This document shows, in pieces, positions 1 through 8,451 of a stretch of DNA of 29,810 nt. The translations under genes were made by a program, and so were the position numbers. The notes beneath the pieces are model-generated. The model had not been told where the DNA came from and did not search any database. It saw only the letters and a list, made by a program, of their open reading frames with translations. Within the stretch, counting starts at the first letter, position 1. Each line of letters starts with the position of its first letter. This DNA is from Saccoglossus kowalevskii (Eukaryota > Hemichordata > Enteropneusta > Harrimaniidae), in the NCBI RefSeq assembly GCF_000003605.2, contig NW_003106253.1:1-29810 (forward strand). The letters are read 5' to 3'.

Positions 1-467
1 TCATTCGATGTTAGCAACCTCTCATATGAGCCAACCGTAAAAGGTACAAACAAACAGCTTAAAACTTGAAAAGCGATTGAAAAGTTGTTAGATATGCGTG
101 TATATTTCCCCTAAGTAATTTCATATAGAACCCCGCAGAAAATTTTTTAAAATAAGTAAAAGTCTAAAAATATCATTTATGTTCGCAGATTGTACCACTG
201 TCCAAGTTTAAGAGGATAAACAAAGTGCTTACAAAGTTGTGAAAAGCTAGTGCAAAGTTGTCAGATTTACATGGAAATGTTACTTATGGTGTTAAATTAC
301 CGAGACCTGGAGTTAAATGTTCGGAAAAGTAAATAAATATTTCGTAAAATGCCGTTTGAATATCGTAGTTGCTCCCGAAGCACGTGGAATTTTGAAACAT
401 TCGCAAACATTTAATGGTCTCCAATTTCAAAAAATGACAAATGATTCTCATAGGTGAGTGGTCAGGT
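1..467 (+). repeat. M0, partial monomer at left edge
   Basis: The window opens inside subunit A, at the shared TTCGATGTTAGCAAC. Subunit B, subunit C and the partial D region follow. The 5S-like element belonging to this copy lies upstream of the window. Confidence 0.95.
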
Positions 468-558
468 GATCAACTGATAATAAAAGTAAAGATCAATTGG
501 TCGCGGTTAGTACCTGCATGGGAGACCAACTGAGACAACAGTCGGAGAATATGTTTTT
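468..558 (+). pseudogene. 5S rRNA-derived segment with Pol III-type internal promoter (M1, reference)
   Basis: Box C spans 505-527 and reads GGTTAGTACCTGCATGGGAG + ACC. Animal 5S rRNA genes have GGTTAGTACTTGGATGGGAG + ACC here, so the match is 21 of 23. Exactly 21 bases before it starts AAGTAAAG, in the place of 5S box A (AAGCTAAG or AAGTTAAG, also 21 bases before), and TCGG or a variant marks the intermediate element. In 5S these bind TFIIIA and recruit TFIIIC, TFIIIB and Pol III. The 5S loop E letters (AGTA and GGGAGA) are kept. A possible stem, CCAACTG with CAGTCGG, follows, then T5 at 554-558, enough for Pol III to stop. The first third of 5S is not recognisable and the ends do not pair, so it is no functional 5S gene. 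It could be a 5S-derived SINE remnant or a transcribed satellite RNA gene. Confidence 0.6.
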
Positions 559-599
559 GGCTTTGCCTTACACATTGAAATTACACTTACGCAGTTTTA

Positions 600-775
600 G
601 TGCATCATTTCATACTCTAATGTCAAACATTTAAGAACAGAATTTGTGGAAATTTTTATAAAAGTTCCAGTACATGGAGAATTTTAAAAAATGCTTGTAT
701 TTTTAATGGAAAAACAGTTTTTGTAGTCTGCCCTTTTTTATCTAAAGCTGAAAAAAACAGCGTGCAAAGTTGTTC
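600..775 (+). repeat. Partial subunit E in M1 (right part only recognisable)
   Basis: From about 720 to 775 this stretch aligns by eye with the ends of subunits A and B: an AAACAG (or ACAAAG) then GTGCAAAGTTGT, ending in CAAAGCGATTG. In alpha-class monomers the match to the end of B is clearer (GCAGTCTGCACC against GCAGATTGTACC). I cannot align the left part, so the left boundary is only a projection from the ~175 bp spacing. Confidence 0.4.
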
Positions 776-950
776 AAAGCGATTGCAAAGTTTGTAGATT
801 TGCGTGTTTATTTGACCTAAATTGTTGCTATATCGAACCCTGCCGTTATAAAGTATGAAAAACGTATAAAAACCATGTAAAGCCTTCGATGTTAGCAACT
901 TGTCATATGAGCCAGCCGTAAAAGGTACAAACAAACAACTTAAAACTTGA
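776..950 (+). repeat. Internal subunit A of the monomer (in M1)
   Basis: Subunit A runs from AAAGCGATTGCAAAG to the next AAAGCGATTG, 175 bp later. Landmarks shared with B and C in the same order are: AAAGCGATTG, TAGATTTGCGTGT, ATATCGAACCCTGC, an A/T-rich stretch, GATGTTAGCAAC and ACAAACAA-CTTAAAACTTG. Its homologue recurs in every monomer. Confidence 0.7.
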
Positions 951-1124
951 AAAGCGATTGAAAAGTTGTTAGATATGCGTGTATATTTCCCCTAAGTAAT
1001 TTCATATAGAACCCCGCAGTAAAATTTTTTAAAATATGTAAAAGTCTAAAAATATCATTTATGTTCGCAGATTGTACCACTGTCCAAGTGTAAGAGGATA
1101 AACAAAGTGCTTACAAAGTTGTGA
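951..1124 (+). repeat. Internal subunit B of the monomer (in M1)
   Basis: Subunit B is 174 bp. It matches A in order: AAAGCGATTGAAAAG, TTAGATATGCGTGT, ATATAGAACCCCGC, an A/T-rich stretch, TATGTTCGCAGATTG and ATAAACAAAGTGCTTACAAAG. It looks like an old direct duplication of A, now well diverged. Confidence 0.7.
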
Positions 1125-1276
1125 AAAGCTAGTGCAAAGTTGTCAGATTTACATGGAAATGTTACCTATGGTGTTACCTTACCGAGACCTGGTGTTAAAT
1201 GTTCGGAAAAGTAAATAAATATTTCGTAAAATGCCGTTTGAATATCGTAGTTGCTCCCGAAACACATGGAATTTTG
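1125..1276 (+). repeat. Internal subunit C of the monomer (in M1)
   Basis: Subunit C starts at AAAGCTAGTGCAAAGTTGTC, 174 bp after B. It keeps TACCGAGACCTGG, which parallels TATCGAACCCTGG of A in alpha-class copies, then GTTAAATGTTCGGAAAAG and ATATCGTAGTTGCTCC, which parallel GTTATAAAGTATGAAA and TTCGATGTTAGCAACC of A. Its right end shades into a fourth, partial unit at about AAACGTTGGCAAAC. Confidence 0.6.
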
Positions 1277-1349
1277 AAACGTTGGCAAACATTTAATGGT
1301 CTCCAATTTCAATACATTTCAAATGATTCTAATAGGTAAGTGGTCAGGT
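1277..1349 (+). repeat. Partial subunit D leading into the 5S-like element (in M1)
   Basis: AAACGTTGGCAAACATTTAATGG resembles the opening of subunit C (AAAGCTAGTGCAAAG). After about 25 bases the resemblance fades, and the 5S-like element follows. This suggests, weakly, that the element sits inside an ancestral subunit. Confidence 0.35.
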
Positions 1350-1439
1350 GATTGACCGATATTAAAAGTAAAGATCAAACGGTCGTGGTTAGTACCTGCA
1401 TGGGAGACAACTGAGATAGCAGTCGGAGAATATTTTTTT
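1350..1439 (+). pseudogene. 5S-derived segment, M2 (second form)
   Basis: Second form: GATTGACCG start, AACGGTCGTGG before box C, T7 end. Box C at 1387-1408 is one C short (GGGAGACAAC). Confidence 0.55.
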
Positions 1440-2219
1440 GGCTTTGCCTTACACATTGAAATTACACTTACGCAATTTTAGTGCATTATTTCATACTCTA
1501 ATGTTAAACATTTAATAACAGAATTTGTGGAAATTATTATAAAATTTCCAGTTCATAAAGAATTTAAAAAAAATGCTTGTATTTTTAATGAAAAAACAGT
1601 GTTTGCAGTCTGCACCTATTTGTTCTAAAGCTGATAAAACACCGTGCAAAGTTGTACAAAGCGATTGCAAAGTTTGTAGATTTGCGTGTTTATTTTACCT
1701 AAATTGTTGCTATATCGAACCCTGCGTTATAAAGTATGAAAGACAAATAAAAACCATGTAAAGCCTTCGATGTTAGCAACCTGTCATATGAGCCAGCCGT
1801 AAAAGTACAACAAACAGCTTAAACTGAAAAGCGATGAAAAGTGTAGATATGCGTGTATATTCCCATAAGTATTCATATAGAACCCCGCAGTAAATTTTTT
1901 AAAATATGTAAACGTCTAAAAATATCATTTATGTTCGCAGATTGTACCACTGTCCAAGTGTAAGAGGATAAACAAAGTGCTTACAAAGTTGTGAAAAGCT
2001 AGTGCAAAGTTCTCAGATTTACATGGAAATGTTACTTATGGTGTTAAATTACCGAAACCTGGAGTTAAATGTTCAGAAAAGTAAATAAATATTTCGTAAA
2101 ATGCCGTTTGAATATCGTAGTTGCTCCCGAAGCAAGTGGAATTTTGAAACATTGGCAAACATTTAATGGTCTCCAATTTCAAAAAAATTCAAATGATTCT
2201 CATAGGTGAGTGGTCAGGT
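1350..2219 (+). repeat. M2, monomer 870 bp, alpha class, short patch
   Basis: This is the shortest copy apart from those affected by the 73-74 bp deletion. Most of the missing bases come from one patch at about 1798-1880, where single bases are lost from many short homopolymers. Otherwise it is of alpha class, with GTGTTTGCAGTCTGCACC. Confidence 0.95.
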
Positions 2220-2310
2220 GATCAACCGATAATAAAAGTAAAGATCAATCGGTCGCGGTTAGTACCTGCATGGGAGACCAACTGAGACAACAGTCGGAAA
2301 ATACGTTTTT
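2220..2310 (+). pseudogene. 5S-derived segment, M3 (first form)
   Basis: First form: GATCAACCG start, box C 2257-2279 unaltered, T5 end in the rarer ATACGTTTTTGGTTTTGCC context shared with M27. Confidence 0.55.
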
Positions 2311-3092
2311 GGTTTTGCCTTACACATTGAAATTACACTTACGCAATTTTAGTGCATTATTTCATACTCTAATGTTAAACATTTAATAACAGAATTTGTG
2401 GAAATTATTATAAAATTTTCAGTTCATAGAGAATTTTTAAAAATGCTTGTATTTTTAATGAAAAAACAGTGTTTGCAGTCTGCACCTATTTGTTCTAAAG
2501 CTGATAAAACAGCGTGCAAAGTTGTACAAAGCGATTGCAAAGTTTGTAGATTTGCGTGTTTATTTTACCTAAATTGTTGCTATATCGAACCCTGGCGTTA
2601 TAAAGTATGAAACACAAATAAAAACCATGTAAAGCCTTCGATGTTAGCAACCTGTCATATGAGCCAGCCGTAAAAGGTACAAACAAACAGCTTAAAACTT
2701 GAAAAGCGATTGAAAAGTTGTTAGATATGCGTGTATATTTCCCCTAAGTAATTTCATATAGAACCCCGCAGTAAATTTTTTTAAAATATGTCAACGTCTA
2801 AAAATATCATTTATGTTCGCAGATTGTACCACAGTCCAAGTGTAAGAGGATAAACAAAGTGCTTACAAAGTTGTGAAAAGCTAGTGCAAAGTTGTCAGAT
2901 TTACATGGAAATGTTACTTATGGTGTTAAATTACCGAAACCTGGAGTTAAATGTTCGGAAAAGTAAATAAATATTTCGTAAAATGCCGTTTGAATATCGT
3001 AGTTGCTCCCGAAGCAAGTGGAATTTTGAAACATTCGCAAACATTTAATGGTCTCTAATTTCAACAAATTCAAATGATTCTCATAGTCAGGT
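2220..3092 (+). repeat. M3, monomer 873 bp, alpha class with TGTCAACGTC marker
   Basis: This alpha-class copy carries the rare TGTCAACGTC variant also found in M6, M25 and M27. Its right end lacks the 8 bases GTGAGTGG before the next 5S-like element. M26-M27 resembles it most closely at the element (ATACGTTTTTGGTTTTGCC in both). Confidence 0.95.
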
Positions 3093-3182
3093 GATCAACC
3101 GATAATAAAAGTAAAGATCAATCAGTCGCGGTTAGTACCTGCATGGCAGACCAACTGAGACAACAGTCGGATAATATGTTTT
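3093..3182 (+). pseudogene. 5S-derived segment, M4 (8-base upstream loss)
   Basis: Box C 3130-3152 has ATGGCAGACC; T4 end. Upstream GTGAGTGG is missing (CATAGTCAGG). Confidence 0.5.
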
Positions 3183-3965
3183 GGCTTTGCCTTACACATT
3201 GAAATTACACTTACGCAATTTTAGTGCATTATTTCATACTCTAATGTCAATCATTTAATAACAGAATTTGTGGAATTTTTTTTAAAAGTTCCAGTTCACG
3301 GAGAATTTTAAAAAATGCTTGTATTTTTAATGGAAAAACAGTTTTTGTAGTCTGCTCTGTTTGATCTAAAGCTGAAAAAAACAGCGTGCAAAGTTGTTCA
3401 AAGAGATTGCATAGTTTTTAGATTTGCGTGTTTATTTGACCTAAATTGTTGCTATATCGAACCCTGCCGTTATAAAGTATGAAAAACGTATAAAAACAAT
3501 GTAAAGCCTTCGATGTTAGCAATCTGTCATATGAGCCAGCCGTAAAAGGTACAAACAAACAGCTTAAAACTTGAAAAGCGATTGAAAAGTTGTTAGATAT
3601 GCGTGTATATTTCCCCTAAGTAATTTCATATAGAACCCCGCAGTAATTTTTTTTAAAATATGTAAACGTCTAAAAATATCATTTATGTTCGCAGATTGTA
3701 CCACTGTCCAAGTGTAAGAGGATAAACAAAGTGCTTACAAAGTTGTGAAAAGCTAGTGCAAAGTTGTCAGATTTACATGGAAATGTTACTTATGGTGTTA
3801 AATTACCGAAACCTGGAGTTAAATGTTCGGAAAAGTAAATAAATATTTCGTAAAATGCCGTTTGAATATCGTAGTTGCTCCCGAAGCAAGTGGAATTTTG
3901 AAACATTCGCAAAGATTTAATGGTCTCCAATTTCAAAAAAATTCAAATGATTCTCATAGTCAGGT
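3093..3965 (+). repeat. M4, monomer 873 bp, beta-prime class
   Basis: Beta-prime class: GTTCAAAGAGATTGCATAG replaces CAAAGCGATTGCAAAG in subunit A. Both the preceding and the following 5S-like elements lack the upstream GTGAGTGG. Confidence 0.95.
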
Positions 3966-4055
3966 GATCAACCGATAATAAAAGTAAAGATCAATCAGTC
4001 GCGGTTAGTACCTGCATGAGAGACCAACTGAGACAACAGTCGGATAATATGTTTT
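3966..4055 (+). pseudogene. 5S-derived segment, M5 (8-base upstream loss)
   Basis: Box C 4003-4025 has ATGAGAGACC; T4 end; upstream GTGAGTGG missing. Confidence 0.5.
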
Positions 4056-4846
4056 GGCTTTGCCTTACACATTGAAATTACACTTACGCAATTTTAGTGC
4101 ATTATTTCATACTCTAATGTCAATCATTTAATAACAGAATTTGTGGAATTTTTTTTAAAAGTTCCAGTTCACGGAGAATTTTAAAAAATGCTTGTATTTT
4201 TAATGGAAAAACAGTTTTTGTAGTCTGCTCTGTTTGATCTAAAGCTGAAAAAAACAGCGTGCAAAGTTGTTCAAAGAGATTGCATAGTTTTTAGATTTGC
4301 GTGTTTATTTGACCTAAATTGTTGCTATATCGAACCCTGCCGTTATAAAGTATGAAAAACGTATAAAAACAATGTAAAGCCTTCGATGTTAGCAATCTGT
4401 CATATGAGCCAACAGTAAAAGGTACAAACAAACAGCTTAAAACTTGAAAAGCGATTGAAAAGTTGTTAGATATGCGTGTATATTTCCCCTAAGTAATTTC
4501 ATATAGAACCCCGCAGTAAATTTTTTTAAAATATGTAAAAGTCTAAAAATATCATTTATGTTCGCAGATTGTACCACTGTCCAAGTGTAAGAGGATAAAC
4601 AAAGTGCTTACAAAGTTGTGAAAAGCTAGTGCAAAGTTCTCAGATTTACATGGAAATGTTACTTATGGTGTTAAATTACCGAAACCTGGAGTTAAATGTT
4701 CAGAAAAGTAAATAAATATTTCGTAAAATGCCGTTTGAATATCGTAGTTGCTCCCGAAACACGTGGAATTTTGAAACATTGGCAAACATTTAATGGTCTC
4801 CAATTTCAAAAAAATTCAAATGATTCTCATAGGTGAGTGGTCAGGT
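3966..4846 (+). repeat. M5, monomer 881 bp, beta-prime class
   Basis: Nearly a twin of the preceding M4 in its first half (same GATTGCATAG and TTTTTTTTAAAAG), then switches to the sequence that precedes M3-type alpha copies. It reads as a local duplication. Confidence 0.95.
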
Positions 4847-4937
4847 GATCAACCGATAATAAAAGTAAAGATCAATCGGTCGCGGTTAGTACCTGCATGG
4901 GAGACCAACTGAGACAACAGTCGGAAAATATGTTTTT
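4847..4937 (+). pseudogene. 5S-derived segment, M6 (first form)
   Basis: Box C 4884-4906 unaltered; ACCGAT can pair with ATCGGT around box A; T5 end. Confidence 0.55.
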
Positions 4938-5719
4938 GGTTTTGCCTTACACATTGAAATTACACTTACGCAATTTTAGTGCATTATTTCATACTCTAAT
5001 GTTAAACATTTAATAACAGAATTTGTGGAAATTATTATAAAATTTCCAGTTCATAGAGAATTTTTAAAAATGCTTGTATTTTTAATGAAAAAACAGTGTT
5101 TGCAGTCTGCACCTATTTGTTCTAAAGCTGATAAAACAGCGTGCAAAGTTGTACAAAGCGATTGCAAAGTTTGTAGATTTGCGTGTTTATTTTACCTAAA
5201 TTGTTGCTATATCGAACCCTGGCGTTATAAAGTATGAAACACAAATAAAAACCATGTAAAGCCTTCGATGTTAGCAACCTGTCATATGAGCCAGCCGTAA
5301 AAGGTACAAACAAACAGCTTAAAACTTGAAAAGCGATTGAAAAGTTGTTAGATATGCGTGTATATTTCCCCTAAGTAATTTCATATAGAACCCCGCAGTA
5401 AATTTTTTTAAAATATGTCAACGTCTAAAAATATCATTTATGTTCGCAGATTGTACCACTGTCCAAGTGTAAGAGGATAAACAAAGTGCTTACAAAGTTG
5501 TGAAAAGCTAGTGCAAAGTTGTCAGATTTACATGGAAATGTTACTTATGGTGTTAAATTACCGAAACCTGGAGTTAAATGTTCGGAAAAGTAAATAAATA
5601 TTTCGTAAAATGCCGTTTGAATATCGTAGTTGCTCCCGAAGCAAGTGGAATTTTGAAACATTCGCAAACATTTAATGGTCTCTAATTTCAAAAAATTCAA
5701 ATGATTCTCATAGTCAGGT
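4847..5719 (+). repeat. M6, monomer 873 bp, alpha class, near-twin of M3
   Basis: It has the same length as M3, with the TGTCAACGTC marker and the same 8-base loss at its right end. It lies 2,627 bp, about three monomers, downstream of M3. Confidence 0.95.
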
Positions 5720-5809
5720 GATCAACCGATAATAAAAGTAAAGATCAATCAGTCGCGGTTAGTACCTGCATGGCAGACCAACTGAGACAACAGTCGGATA
5801 ATATGTTTT
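5720..5809 (+). pseudogene. 5S-derived segment, M7 (8-base upstream loss)
   Basis: Box C 5757-5779 has ATGGCAGACC, as in M4; T4 end; upstream GTGAGTGG missing. Confidence 0.5.
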
Positions 5810-6600
5810 GGCTTTGCCTTACACATTGAAATTACACTTACGCAATTTTAGTGCATTATTTCATACTCTAATGTCAATCATTTAATAACAGAATTTGTGG
5901 AATTTTTTTTAAAAGTTCCAGTTCACGGAGAATTTTAAAAAATGCTTGTATTTTTAATGGAAAAACAGTTTTTGTAGTCTGCTCTGTTTGATCTAAAGCT
6001 GAAAAAAACAGCGTGCAAAGTTGTTCAAAGAGATTGCATAGTTTTTAGATTTGCGTGTTTATTTGACCTAAATTGTTGCTATATCGAACCCTGCCGTTAT
6101 AAAGTATGAAAAACGTATAAAAACAATGTAAAGCCTTCGATGTTAGCAATCTGTCATATGAGCCAGCCGTAAAAGGTACAAACAAACAGCTTAAAACTTG
6201 AAAAGCGATTGAAAAGTTGTTAGATATGCGTGTATATTTCCCCTAAGTAATTTCATATAGAACCCCGCAGTAAATTTTTTTAAAATATGTAAACGTCTAA
6301 AAATATCATTTATGTTCGCAGATTGTACCACTGTCCAAGTGTAAGAGGATAAACAAAGTGCTTACAAAGTTGTGAATAGCTAGTGCAAAGTTGTCAGATT
6401 TACATGGAAATGTTACTTATGGTGTTAAATTACCGAGACCTGGAGTTAAATGTTCGGAAAAGTAAATAAATATTTCGTAAAATGCCGTTTGAATATCGTA
6501 GTTGCTCCCGAAGCACGTGGAATTTTGAAACATTCGCAAACATTTAATGGTCTCCAATTTCAAAAAATTTCAAATGATTCTCATAGGTGAGTGGTCAGGT
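5720..6600 (+). repeat. M7, monomer 881 bp, beta-prime class, near-twin of M4
   Basis: Shares GGATAATATGTTTTGG, the run of eight T and the GATTGCATAG variant with M4 and M5. Its right half regains the GTGAGTGG string. Confidence 0.95.
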
Positions 6601-6691
6601 GATTAACCGATAATAAAAGTAAAGATCAATCAGTCGCGGTTAGTACCTGCATGGTAGACCAACTGAGACAACAGTTGGAGAATATGTTTTT
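6601..6691 (+). pseudogene. 5S-derived segment, M8
   Basis: Starts GATTAACCG. Box C 6638-6660 has ATGGTAGACC. The downstream stem is perfect here: CCAACTG with CAGTTGG. T5 end. Confidence 0.55.
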
Positions 6692-7478
6692 GGCTTTGCC
6701 TTACACATTGAAATAACACTTACGCAATTTTAGTGCATTATTTCATACTCTAATGTCAAACATTTAATAACAGAATTTGTGGAAATTTTTATAAAAGTTC
6801 CAGTTCATGGAGAATTTTAAAAAATGCTTGTACTTTTAATGGAAAAACAGTTTGTGTAGTCTGCCCTGTTTGATCTAAAGCTGAAAAAACAGCGTGCAAA
6901 GTTGTTCAAAGCGATTGCAAAGTTTGTAGATTTGCGTGTTTATTTGACCTAAATTGTTTCTATATCGAACCCTGCCGTTATAAAGTATGAAAAACGTATA
7001 AAAACCATGTAAAGCCTTCGATGTTAGCAACCTGTCATATGAGCCAGCCGTAAAAGGTACAAACAAACAGCTTAAACTTGTAAAGCGATTGAAAAGTTGT
7101 AGATATGCATGTATATTTCCCATAAGTAATTCATATAGAACCCCGCAGTAAAATTTTTTAAAATAAGTAAAAGTCTAAAAATATCATTTATGTTCGCAGA
7201 TTGTACCACTGTCCAAGTGTAAGAGGATAAACAAAGTGCTTACAAAGTTGTGAAAAGCTAGTGCAAAGTTGTCAGATTTACATGGAAATGTTACTTATGG
7301 TGTTAAATTACCGAGACCTGGAGTTAAATGTTCGGAAAAGTAAATAAATATTTCGTAAAATGCCGTTTGAATATCGTAGTTGCTCCCGAAGTACGTGGAA
7401 TTTTGAAACATTCGCAAACATTTAATGGTCTCCAATTTCAAAACATTTCAAATGTTTCTCATAGGTGAGTGGTCAGGT
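6601..7478 (+). repeat. M8, monomer 878 bp, beta class
   Basis: Contains a second, milder homopolymer-loss patch at about 7070-7132, including the TTCCCATAAGT form also seen in the M2 patch. The stem after its box C is perfectly paired (6659-6665 with 6672-6678). Confidence 0.95.
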
Positions 7479-7569
7479 GATCAACTGATAATAAAAGTAA
7501 AGATCAATCGGTCGCGGTTAGTACCTGCATGGGAGACCAACTGAGACAACAGTCGGAGAATATGTTTTT
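7479..7569 (+). pseudogene. 5S-derived segment, M9 (first form)
   Basis: GATCAACTG start, still able to pair with ATCGGT through G-T; box C 7516-7538 unaltered; T5 end. Confidence 0.55.
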
Positions 7570-8360
7570 GGCTTTGCCTTACACATTGAAATAACACTTA
7601 CGCAATTTTAGTGCATTATTTCATACTCTAATGTCAAACATTTAATAACAGAATTTGTGGAAATTTTAATAAAAGTTCCAGTTCATGGAGAATTTTAAAA
7701 AATGCTTGTATTTTTAATGGAAAAACAGTTTGTGTAGTCTGCCCTGTTTGATCTAAAGCTGAAAAAAACAGCGTGCAAAGTTGTTCAAAGAGATTGCATA
7801 GTTTTTAGATTTGCGTGTTTATTTGACCTAAATTGTTGCTATATCGAACCCTGCCGTTATAAAGTATGAAAAACGTATAAAAACAATGTAAAGCCTTCGA
7901 TGTTAGCAACCTGTCATATGAGCCAACCGTAAAAGGTACAAACAAACAGCTTAAAACTTGAAAAGCGATTGAAAAGTTGTTAGATATGCGTGTATATTTC
8001 CCCTAAGTAATTTCATATAGAACCCCGCAGTAAAATTTTTTAAAATAAGTAAAAGTCTAAAAATATCATTTATGTTCGCAGATTGTACCACTGTCCAAGT
8101 GTAAGAGGATAAACAAAGTGCTTACAAAGTTGTGAAAAGCTAGTGCAAAGTTGTCAGATTTACATGGAAATGTTACTTATGGTGTTAAATTACCGAGACC
8201 TGGAGTTAAATGTTCGGAGAAGTAAATAAATATTTCGTAAAATGCCGTTTGAATATCGTAGTTGCTCCCGAAGCACGTGGAATTTTCAAACATTCGCAAA
8301 CATTTAATGGTCTCCAATTTCAAAAAATTTCAAATGATTCTCATAGGTGAGTGGTCAGGT
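7479..8360 (+). repeat. M9, monomer 882 bp, beta-prime class
   Basis: Beta-prime class with GTTTGTGTAGTCTGCCCTG, close to M16, M23, M24 and M30. Confidence 0.95.
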
Positions 8361-8451
8361 GATCAACTGATAATAAAAGTAAAGATCAATTGCACGCGGT
8401 TAGTACCTGCATGGGAGACCAACTGAGATAACAGTCGGAGAATATTTTTTT
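8361..8451 (+). pseudogene. 5S-derived segment, M10 (mixed form)
   Basis: First-form start with the unusual AATTGCACGCGG before box C 8398-8420, then a second-form T7 end. Confidence 0.55.

Larger units (their letters stand above)
468..1349 (+). repeat. M1, monomer 882 bp, beta class
   Basis: This copy is used as the reference for the internal subunits. The segment after the 5S-like element is of beta class, with GTTTTTGTAGTCTGCCC. The segment feeding the next element is of the second form (AATAGGTAAGTGG), so the two parts of this monomer belong to different sequence families. Confidence 0.95.

Noticed and set aside
468-558. A complete functional 5S rRNA gene
   Set aside because: The first third of 5S is not recognisable, there are about eight extra bases between GATC and box A compared with 5S, and the terminal helix cannot form.
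841-870. TATA box (TTATAAAG) and AATAAA polyadenylation signals in subunit A and C
   Set aside because: In DNA this AT-rich such strings are expected, and no gene starts or ends near them.
776-900. Minus-strand tRNA-like B box (GGTTCGATAT) with a weak A box (TGGCTCATATG) about 80 bases before it
   Set aside because: The B box lacks its final CC, T5 runs lie between the two boxes, no cloverleaf is visible, and the matching positions in subunits B and C do not keep the motif.
880-905. CENP-B box-like TTCGATGTTAGCAAC
   Set aside because: After TTCG the required A and CGGG do not fall at the right places; only the TTCG matches.
5025-5237. A plus-strand cysteine-rich open frame of 70 codons seen in alpha-class copies
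   Set aside because: It overlaps the minus-strand frame on the same bases, exists only in alpha copies, and begins with a non-ATG start in this strand context (GTG). It looks like a by-product of the repeat.
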